DNA of 5,130 nucleotides from Paludibacteraceae bacterium (lineage in GTDB: Bacteria > Bacteroidota > Bacteroidia > Bacteroidales > Paludibacteraceae): contig JAGPGR010000157.1 of NCBI GenBank assembly GCA_018055865.1, positions 1 through 5,130 of the forward strand, written 5' to 3'. The notes under the pieces are model-generated. The model searched no databases. It had not been told where the DNA came from and saw only the letters and a program-made list of their open reading frames with translations. This document shows positions 1 to 5,130 of this stretch, piece by piece. Positions within the stretch are counted from its first letter, which is position 1; every line of letters begins with the position of its first letter. A program made the position numbers and the translations under genes.

Positions 1-1116
1 GGCGAAATTGAAATCGGAAAAGCCAGTTTCACAGCCTTGCTCAGACTCCAAAATAAAGCTCAGGTTCGAAGCATTTTTGATGATTTCTTTGATAGCTACA
101 CCAACGTAGAAAAAACACTTACAGCTTCGGCAGTCACAGTAAAGGTCAGCGAACTGCCCCTTGCAGGGAAACCTGCCACATTTTCGGGAGCCGTTGGCAA
201 TTTTAATCTCACATCAACGCTGAGCTCAGGCAATCTGAAAACCAACCAAGCTGCAACCATCAAAGTGGTGATTTCAGGAAATGGAAACATGAAACTGCTT
301 AAAAATCCGGAAATCAAGTTTCCTGATGGATTTGAAGTGTACGATCCGAAGGTTGACAATAAATTCAGTTCCGGCTCGGGAGGAGTTTCGGGTACCAAAA
401 CCATCGAATATATGTTTATTCCGCGTCGTTCGGGAAAATTCGATATTCCATCGGCCGAATTGTCTTATTTCGATTTGAATAATAAAACCTACCGCACCCT
501 GCGTACACCGGCCTATAAAATCAATGTAGCAAAAGGCGAGGGCGGAGAAGCTGTTGTTGAAAATTTTACAGGAAAAGAAGACGTAACACCCCTTGCAAAA
601 GATATACGTTACCTCTACACCGGCTCTGTCAAACTTCAGCCGGAATCCCGCCCGTGGTTCGGAACTTTGCCTTTCTGGATGTTGTTTCTCATTCCGCTCA
701 TCATTGCCGCCATTTTATTTATTTATTTCAGAAAACACGTAAAAGAAAATGCCGATCTTGCTTTTGTAAAAACCAAGAAAGCAAATAAAGTGGCTCAAAA
801 AAGACTCAGATTGGCTCTGAAATTCCTCGAAGAAGGCAAGAAAAATCAGTTCTACGAAGAGGTGATGAAAGCCGTCTGGACGTATTTATCCGATAAACTG
901 GTTATTCCGGTGGCCGAACTCAATAAGGATAATATCCGGCTCAAAATGAATGAAAAAGGGATGGAAAAGGAGGTAACAGATAATTTTACCAACATTCTGA
1001 ACACTTGTGAATATGCCAGCTATGCACCCGATTCAGGGCGTCAGGAAATGGGAAATCTCTACGGGGAAACCGTAGATGCAATCAGCCGAATGGAAGAACA
1101 TTTTAAGAAAAAATAA
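1..1116 (+). CDS. batD: BatD, aerotolerance protein, C-terminal part (5' end outside window)
   Basis: The frame is open from base 1 and ends at TAA 1114-1116, giving 371 visible residues; Bacteroidota BatD proteins are usually near 600, so roughly the C-terminal 60% is present. The visible start is not a real start: the TTG at 37 lies inside family-like sequence. Seen in order: beta-rich periplasmic repeats with the BatD-typical 'FSGAVGNFNL', a 'SGNGNMKLLKNPEI' segment (about residues 92-105), 'EYMFIPRRSGKFDIPSAELSYFD' split around residues 136-158, one transmembrane helix at about 220-243 followed by Arg/Lys, then a helical cytoplasmic tail with 'FYEEVMKAVWTYLSDKL'. The topology (bulk periplasmic, tail cytoplasmic) is inferred from the positive-inside rule. 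BatD belongs to the moxR-bat cluster first tied to oxygen tolerance in Bacteroides fragilis; its molecular role is not established. It is followed at once by batE, which supports the assignment. No internal stop or frameshift is seen. Confidence 0.93.
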   Translation, partial: GEIEIGKASFTALLRLQNKAQVRSIFDDFFDSYTNVEKTLTASAVTVKVSELPLAGKPATFSGAVGNFNLTSTLSSGNLKTNQAATIKVVISGNGNMKLLKNPEIKFPDGFEVYDPKVDNKFSSGSGGVSGTKTIEYMFIPRRSGKFDIPSAELSYFDLNNKTYRTLRTPAYKINVAKGEGGEAVVENFTGKEDVTPLAKDIRYLYTGSVKLQPESRPWFGTLPFWMLFLIPLIIAAILFIYFRKHVKENADLAFVKTKKANKVAQKRLRLALKFLEEGKKNQFYEEVMKAVWTYLSDKLVIPVAELNKDNIRLKMNEKGMEKEVTDNFTNILNTCEYASYAPDSGRQEMGNLYGETVDAISRMEEHFKKK

Positions 1117-1117
1117 A

Positions 1118-1885
1118 ATGAAACGGATGTATCTGTTTTTTTGTTATGTTCTGATGATGACTGTTGGTATTCAGGCACAGGACAGCATTGCATCAGGCAA
1201 AAGCAACATACGAATGGCCAATCAGTTGTACAGTCAGGGACAATTTGCCGATGCTGCCAAACTGTACGAAAGCGAACTCAAAAACGGGGTAGCTCCTCAG
1301 TTGTATTACAACCTGGGCAATAGTTATTACAAATCAGACGAAATAGGACTGGCTATTCTGAACTACGAACGTGCGTTGAGGCTTGACCCCGGATACGACG
1401 ATGCGCGGTATAATCTGAAAATTGCAGAAAGCAAAATAGTAGATAATGTTAATTCAAACCCTTCTTTTTTCGTCAAAAGATTTGTAAACTCCATTATCGG
1501 AGCCAATAGTTCCAATCAGTGGTCTGTGATAAGTTTCGTATGCTTCTTGATTACTTTAGCGCTGTTTTTCTACTTTGTATTTTCATTTAACCGAAAGAGA
1601 CGGAAGTACGGATTTTTCGGAATGCTTTTTTTTGCCGCACTGTTCGTCGTTTCGCTTGTTTTTTCAGGCATCCGCAAAGATCAGTTTGTGAAGCACAACG
1701 AAGCCATTGTGATGAGTGGGGCCGTTACTGCCAAAAGTTCGCCCGATAAAAGCGGTACAGATCTCTTTCAGTTGCACGAAGGCACCAAAGTAATGGTGAA
1801 AAGCACTTTGTCCGGCTGGTCGGAAATTACGCTCGAAAATGGGGCAGTAGGTTGGGTAGAAGAAAGTACGATAGCCAGAATATAG
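1118..1885 (+). CDS. batE: BatE, TPR and SH3-like domain aerotolerance protein
   Basis: A 255-residue protein. I chose ATG 1118 because it leaves one base after the batD stop and gives a proper signal peptide (Lys-Arg, hydrophobic core, 'GIQA' then Q21). The in-frame ATG at 1076 would overlap batD and put 14 polar residues ahead of the signal. Seen in order: signal peptide 1-20; two TPR units at about 30-60 and 61-95, the second with 'YYNLGNSYY' and 'YERALRLDPGYDDARYNL'; transmembrane helix about 135-156; a short basic loop with RKRRK (159-163); a second helix about 166-184; and a C-terminal bacterial SH3-like domain about 193-255 ending in 'GAVGWVEESTIARI'. The basic loop predicts that the TPR and SH3-like parts both face the periplasm. 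The TPR-TM-TM-SH3 order is that of Bacteroidota BatE. It probably acts in an envelope complex with other Bat proteins; the TPR part suggests protein binding, but no partner is visible. Translation is likely coupled to batD. Confidence 0.93.
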   Translation: MKRMYLFFCYVLMMTVGIQAQDSIASGKSNIRMANQLYSQGQFADAAKLYESELKNGVAPQLYYNLGNSYYKSDEIGLAILNYERALRLDPGYDDARYNLKIAESKIVDNVNSNPSFFVKRFVNSIIGANSSNQWSVISFVCFLITLALFFYFVFSFNRKRRKYGFFGMLFFAALFVVSLVFSGIRKDQFVKHNEAIVMSGAVTAKSSPDKSGTDLFQLHEGTKVMVKSTLSGWSEITLENGAVGWVEESTIARI

Positions 1886-1898
1886 TTCTGAGTTTTGA

Positions 1899-1917
1899 TT
1901 CCGATAAATATTCGGGA
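1899..1917 (+). other. Short hairpin after batE, alternative to the next hairpin
   Basis: TTCCGA (1899-1904) can pair with TCGGGA (1912-1917), with one G-U pair and a seven-base loop TAAATAT. It starts 13 bases after the batE stop. Its right arm is also part of the larger hairpin at 1906-1932, so the two cannot form together. No T tract follows directly. The pairing is read by eye; a function is only inferred. Confidence 0.35.
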
Positions 1918-1948
1918 GCGTTCTGAATATTTTCCTGTTATTTTTTTT
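1906..1948 (+). terminator. Possible terminator or processing hairpin after batE
   Basis: AAATATTCGGGA (1906-1917) pairs with TTCTGAATATTT (1921-1932) over 12 bases, including two G-U pairs, around a three-base GCG loop. An eight-T run follows at 1941-1948, but eight other bases separate it from the stem, and the stem is AT-rich. It could be a weak intrinsic terminator ending the bat operon with partial read-through into the PAP2 gene, or an mRNA 3'-end stabilising structure. The spacing argues against an efficient terminator. Confidence 0.4.
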
Positions 1949-1977
1949 ATTCATTTAATCTACATCCGAAGTACCTC

Positions 1978-2634
1978 ATGATAGAAATTCTCGACAGCCT
2001 TGACAGGCAGTGGCTGCTGGCTCTTAACAACGATTATTCCGCTTTTTGGGATGGAATCATGGTTGCATTCAGCGAGAAAATAACCTGGATACCACTTTAT
2101 ATTGCTATGATTTATGTGATTTTCAGGCATTGGAAAAAGGAATCCTGGTGGCTTGTTGTTGCGTTGATTTTAAGTGTTGTAATAGCCGATCAGATTGCTT
2201 CGGGCGTTCTCAAAGATTGGGTAGCCCGCCTCAAACCGAGTCACGATCCGTCTCTGGTAGGTCAGGTAGTGCTTGTCAACGGCTATAAAAGCGGACTTTA
2301 CGGTTTTGTGTCCTCTCATGCTGCCAATTCCTTTGCTTTGGCATTACTTTCTTCCTTATTCTTCCGAAATAGGATTTACACTATTTTTATTTTTCTGTGG
2401 GCTGTAATCAATGCTTATTCACGAATTTACCTGGGTGTGCATTATCCGGGCGACGTGTTGGGTGGAGCCTTGGTAGGAGTTTTCGTGGCACTCCTCATAT
2501 ATTTTTTACTAAAGAAAATTCGTCCTGCTTTGTTTGAGGGTGTTGGTTCGGCCGAACTGAGATATCCCGTCCCGATTTGGGTTTTTATTGTCACCAGCGT
2601 CGGATTGGTTGGCTATAGCGTGTGGTTTTTTTGA
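1978..2634 (+). CDS. PAP2-family membrane phosphatase
   Basis: A 218-residue, mostly hydrophobic protein with about six predicted membrane helices (near 35-50, 55-72, 115-129, 131-147, 160-178 and 198-216). The type 2 phosphatidic acid phosphatase signature is present: motif 1 'KDWVARLKP' (K79 to P87), motif 2 'SSH' with H114, and motif 3 'SRIYLGVHYPGD' with R149, H155 and D159. H155 should be the nucleophile and H114 the acid/base, by family knowledge. Motif 1 reads KX6KP instead of KX6RP: K86 replaces the usual phosphate-binding Arg. The family removes phosphate from lipid phosphates or pyrophosphates such as phosphatidate, PG-phosphate, undecaprenyl pyrophosphate or lipid A; the substrate cannot be told here. 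ATG 1978 gives an N-terminus ('IEILDSLDRQWLLALN') usual for Bacteroidota members. No Shine-Dalgarno sequence is seen. It lies 92 bases after batE on the same strand, so partial cotranscription is possible, and it converges on the aconitase gene. Confidence 0.92.
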   Translation: MIEILDSLDRQWLLALNNDYSAFWDGIMVAFSEKITWIPLYIAMIYVIFRHWKKESWWLVVALILSVVIADQIASGVLKDWVARLKPSHDPSLVGQVVLVNGYKSGLYGFVSSHAANSFALALLSSLFFRNRIYTIFIFLWAVINAYSRIYLGVHYPGDVLGGALVGVFVALLIYFLLKKIRPALFEGVGSAELRYPVPIWVFIVTSVGLVGYSVWFF

Positions 2635-2660
2635 AAATTCCGGTGTATTATGAGATTAAC

Positions 2661-2710
2661 AAAAAAATAAAACCCCAGAAGTTTTCAGCACTTTTGGGGT
2701 TCTTTTTTTT
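2661..2710. terminator. Bidirectional intrinsic terminator between convergent genes
   Basis: AACCCCAGAAG (2671-2681) pairs with CTTTTGGGGTT (2691-2701) as an 11-base stem with one G-U pair and a nine-base loop. On the + strand an eight-T run (2703-2710) follows, ending the PAP2 transcript. On the - strand the A-rich tract 2661-2672 becomes a U-rich tail, ending the aconitase transcript. It lies 26 bases after the PAP2 stop and about 24 bases past the aconitase stop. Position, GC-rich stem core and flanking tracts all agree with one shared terminator. Confidence 0.88.
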
Positions 2711-2724
2711 GGAATGTTGTATAT

Positions 2725-4980
2725 TTATTTCTTCATCGAATTCAATGCGCTGCCGGCTTTGAACCATTCTATTTGCTGCTCGTTGTACGTATGAGCCACT
2801 TCAAAACTGTCAGTGGTACTATCCGAATGATGAAGTATGACTTTCAGATTTTTTCCGGAACTAAATTCCGTTAAACCGGTGATACTGATTTTATCGTCTT
2901 CACGCACTTTGTTGTAGTCATTTTTATCTACAAAGGTAAGTGCCAGCATTCCCTGTTTTTTCAGATTCGTCTCGTGAATCCGGGCAAAAGACTTTACCAA
3001 AATGGCTTTCACGTTGAGGTGACGCGGTTCCATAGCGGCATGCTCACGGCTGCTTCCTTCTCCGTAGTTTTCTTCGGCCACTATCACCGATCCAATGCCT
3101 TCTGCTTTGTATTTACGGGCCAGAGCCGGAACAGCTTTGTATTCGCCGGTCTCCGGATCGAGCACAGAATTGGTCTTTTCGTTGAAGGCATTTACAGCTC
3201 CAATCAGCATATTGTCCGAAATATTATCCAGATGCCCGCGGAAACGAAGCCATGGACCAGCCATGGAAATATGGTCGGTAGTACATTTTCCCTGAGCTTT
3301 GATAAGCAGGGGAAGTGCAGCGTAATCCTGTCCGTTCCAGGTTGCAAAAGGTTGCAGAATCTGCAGGCGCGTTGATTCCCTATCTATGCTGATCTCAATG
3401 TTGCTTCCATCTTCCAACGGAGCCTGGTAGCCCGCATCTTCTACGGCGTATCCTTTCGGTGGCATTTCATAGCCCTCAGGTTCGGCCAGTTTCACTTGTT
3501 CGCCTTTGTTGTTAGTCAGCGTATCGGTTAAAGGATTGAAAGTCAGATTGCCCGCAATGGTAAGTGCAGCTACTACTTCGGGCGATGTGACAAAGGCATG
3601 AGTATTCGGATTGCCATCATTTCGTTTGGCAAAATTCCTGTTGAACGAAGTGATAATCGAATTCGGACGGTCTTTCACATCGTCGTCGCGCTTCCACTGC
3701 CCGATACAAGGCCCGCAGGCATTTGCCATGATTACGGCGCCGGCATCTTCAAATTCCTTCAGAATTCCGTCGCGTTCGGCCGTGTAGCGTACCTGCTCCG
3801 AACCGGGATTGATTATGAATTGTGCTTTCACATCCAAACCATCCTGACGGGCACTTTTTACTATGTGAGCAGCGCGGGTCAGGTCTTCGTAAGATGAGTT
3901 GGTGCAGGAGCCAATCAAGCCTACTTCCATTTGCTGCGGATACCCTTTTTCTCTGACAATTTTGGCAAAATCAGTGAGTGTATAAGCGGCGTCGGGCGTG
4001 AATGGACCGTTGATGTGGGGTTCCAGTTCAGAGAGATTGATTTCAATCACACGGTCGTAATATTTTTCGGGACTTGCCTCGGTTTCAGGGTCAGCACGCA
4101 GGTGAGCAATGATTTTGCGGGCTTCATCTGCTACTTCTTTTCTTCCTGTGCCTTCGAGGTAATTGGCCGATTTTTCATCAAAAGGGAAAATGGAGGTTGT
4201 AGCACCTACTTCAGCACCCATATTACAGATTGTACCTTTGCCTGTGGCCGAAAGCGTAGCTGTTCCATCGCCAAAATACTCGATAATGGCATTTGTACCG
4301 CCTTTTACGGTCAGAATTCCGGCAAGTTTCAGGATTACATCCTTGGATGATGCCCAGCCCGAAAGTTTTCCTGTCAGTTTCACGCCTATGATTTTGGGCA
4401 TTTTGAGTTCCCAGGGCAGTCCAGCCATCACGTCAACGGCATCAGCGCCACCCACACCGATGGCAACCATTCCGAGCCCGCCTGCGTTGGGGGTATGAGA
4501 ATCGGTTCCTACCATCATTCCGCCCGGGAATGCATAATTCTCCAGCACAACCTGATGGATAATTCCTGCACCCGGTTTCCAGAATCCGATACCAAATTTA
4601 TTGGAAACATCTTTCAGAAAATCGTACACTTCGCGATTGGTAACATTGGCTGTGTTCAAATCGGATTCGGCGTTTTTATAGGCTTGAATCAGGTGGTCGC
4701 AATGTACGGTTGATGGTACTGCCACGATTTTTCTTCCGGAGTTCATTAGCTGGAGTAGTGCCATTTGAGCAGTAGCATCCTGCATGGCTACACGGTCAGG
4801 TGCAAAGTCCACATAGGCAGTAGCACGCTGGTAATCTTCTACCTGAACGTTGGGGGAGAGGTGCGAAAATAAAATCTTTTCAGTAAGGGTCAGCGGACGA
4901 CCTAATTTTTCTTTTGCATTATTTATTTTACCTGGAAGTTCAGAGTAAACTTTGCGAATCATGTCAATGTCGAAAACCAT
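2725..4980 (-). CDS. acn: Aconitate hydratase (mitochondrial-type aconitase)
   Basis: A complete 751-residue enzyme that interconverts citrate and isocitrate through cis-aconitate in the TCA cycle, in the cytoplasm. The three [4Fe-4S] ligands are C359 ('GSCTNSS'), C422 and C425 ('ACGPCIGQW'), one residue off the pig mitochondrial enzyme (358/421/424). Other active-site residues, matched by motif, are Q67 ('MQDATAQ'), D95-H96 ('HCDH'), D160-S161-H162 ('GTDSHTPN'), R448 and R453 ('[10 protein letters not shown]'), R581 ('LRFRGHLDN') and S643/R645 in the swivel-domain motif '[10 protein letters not shown]'. Length and order (three N-terminal Fe-S domains, linker near 500-540, C-terminal swivel domain) match the mitochondrial-type family, not the longer AcnA/IRP1 or the rearranged AcnB. 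All key residues are present, so it should be active. ATG 4978-4980 gives the family's N-terminus ('[12 protein letters not shown]'). It is the last gene of its transcript; no icd or gltA follows it here. Codon use and base composition look like the neighbours'. Confidence 0.98.
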   Translation of the reverse strand: MVFDIDMIRKVYSELPGKINNAKEKLGRPLTLTEKILFSHLSPNVQVEDYQRATAYVDFAPDRVAMQDATAQMALLQLMNSGRKIVAVPSTVHCDHLIQAYKNAESDLNTANVTNREVYDFLKDVSNKFGIGFWKPGAGIIHQVVLENYAFPGGMMVGTDSHTPNAGGLGMVAIGVGGADAVDVMAGLPWELKMPKIIGVKLTGKLSGWASSKDVILKLAGILTVKGGTNAIIEYFGDGTATLSATGKGTICNMGAEVGATTSIFPFDEKSANYLEGTGRKEVADEARKIIAHLRADPETEASPEKYYDRVIEINLSELEPHINGPFTPDAAYTLTDFAKIVREKGYPQQMEVGLIGSCTNSSYEDLTRAAHIVKSARQDGLDVKAQFIINPGSEQVRYTAERDGILKEFEDAGAVIMANACGPCIGQWKRDDDVKDRPNSIITSFNRNFAKRNDGNPNTHAFVTSPEVVAALTIAGNLTFNPLTDTLTNNKGEQVKLAEPEGYEMPPKGYAVEDAGYQAPLEDGSNIEISIDRESTRLQILQPFATWNGQDYAALPLLIKAQGKCTTDHISMAGPWLRFRGHLDNISDNMLIGAVNAFNEKTNSVLDPETGEYKAVPALARKYKAEGIGSVIVAEENYGEGSSREHAAMEPRHLNVKAILVKSFARIHETNLKKQGMLALTFVDKNDYNKVREDDKISITGLTEFSSGKNLKVILHHSDSTTDSFEVAHTYNEQQIEWFKAGSALNSMKK

Positions 4981-5130
4981 AGTATCTGTTTTTTTATAGA
5001 TTTGTTTATTTCTAAAAAATGTAACAATGATTTGTTAAATATGTTCAGATATTTAGAAAATTATAGATATATGAATTGTTTTATTTCATTGAATTTATTT
5101 TTATTCTATATACTAATCAATGTGTAATAA
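4981..5130. other. AT-rich leader and promoter region of the aconitase gene
   Basis: These 150 bases show no credible coding frame and are strongly AT-rich, with a small AT inverted repeat AAATAT/ATATTT (5037-5042 and 5049-5054). The stretch just ahead of the aconitase ATG, read on the - strand, is A-rich with no Shine-Dalgarno match, as is usual in Bacteroidota. The next gene is outside the window, so its strand is unknown. Confidence 0.7.
5016..5049 (-). promoter_or_regulatory. Weak candidate Bacteroidota sigma promoter for acn
   Basis: Read on the - strand, TACATTTT (5023 down to 5016) matches seven of eight positions of the Bacteroidota -7 element TAnnTTTG. TCTG (5049 down to 5046), a three-of-four match to the -33 TTTG, lies 22 bases upstream, slightly more than usual. 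Transcription would begin about 30 bases before the ATG. In such AT-rich DNA a match of this quality can arise by chance. Confidence 0.25.

Noticed and set aside
96..404. 102-codon frame on the - strand inside batD
   Set aside because: It lies opposite well-matched BatD sequence and has no credible domain or start context.
37..1116. A 359-residue gene starting with TTG at 37
   Set aside because: The frame is open to base 1 and residues before 37 continue BatD-like sequence; the family is much longer, so the true start is upstream of the window.
1076..1117. Upstream ATG for batE at 1076
   Set aside because: It would overlap batD and put a polar 14-residue stretch ahead of a good signal peptide; ATG 1118 fits better.
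1141..1323. 60-codon + strand frame inside batE, and the 80-codon frame at 2046-2288 inside the PAP2 gene
   Set aside because: Out-of-frame, Cys- and Gln-rich low-quality translations fully inside better supported genes.
1626..1633. Eight-T run in batE (also seven-T runs at 1136-1142 and at the PAP2 stop, 2626-2632) as a phase-variation tract
   Set aside because: The runs encode Phe in hydrophobic segments or sit at the stop, and the frames are intact; runs of this length are expected in AT-rich Bacteroidota DNA.
1664..1954. 96-codon frame on the - strand across the end of batE
   Set aside because: It lies opposite the SH3-like domain of batE and shows no family features; it is a shadow frame.
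2322..2330. PAP2 motif 2 reading SSH instead of PSGH as a defect
   Set aside because: The catalytic His is kept, and 'SSHAAN' forms are familiar in Bacteroidota PAP2 proteins, so I do not treat it as unusual.
2974..4713. Several open frames of 66-139 codons on the + strand opposite the aconitase gene
   Set aside because: The - strand encodes a full aconitase with all catalytic motifs; these frames are antisense shadows with no recognisable domains and unlikely composition.
5037..5054. AAATAT/ATATTT inverted repeat upstream of acn as an operator
   Set aside because: Only six AT pairs per arm in very AT-rich DNA; no match to an operator I recognise.

Overview
This window looks like an ordinary chromosomal segment of a Bacteroidota bacterium, most likely of the Bacteroidales. 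The evidence is a bat (Bacteroides aerotolerance) cluster tail in the order batD-batE, starts with A-rich rather than Shine-Dalgarno-like leaders, AT-rich spacers, and a mitochondrial-type aconitase of about 750 residues. There are four protein genes and no sign of mobile elements, RNA genes, CRISPR arrays or recent transfer.

Layout: positions 1-1116 (+) hold the C-terminal 371 residues of BatD, open at the window edge. Positions 1118-1885 (+) hold complete BatE, one base after the batD stop. A 92-base spacer with two overlapping, mutually exclusive hairpins follows. Positions 1978-2634 (+) hold a membrane PAP2-family phosphatase. A 90-base spacer with a strong hairpin flanked by A and T tracts then separates it from a convergent gene. 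Positions 2725-4980 (-) hold complete aconitate hydratase. The last 150 bases are very AT-rich, show no gene, and should contain the aconitase promoter.

How the genes work together: BatD and BatE are envelope proteins predicted to act with BatA/BatB/BatC and a MoxR ATPase, whose genes would lie upstream outside the window. Both are predicted to put most of their mass in the periplasm. The PAP2 protein is an inner-membrane lipid-phosphate phosphatase candidate that could be read through from the bat operon. Aconitase is a TCA-cycle enzyme on the other strand and belongs to a separate unit; its Fe-S cluster is oxygen-labile, but adjacency to an aerotolerance locus is not evidence of a functional link.

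I found no convincing undescribed system. The observations most worth a second look are the Arg-to-Lys change in the first catalytic motif of the PAP2 protein (KX6KP instead of KX6RP) and the alternative hairpins between batE and the PAP2 gene.
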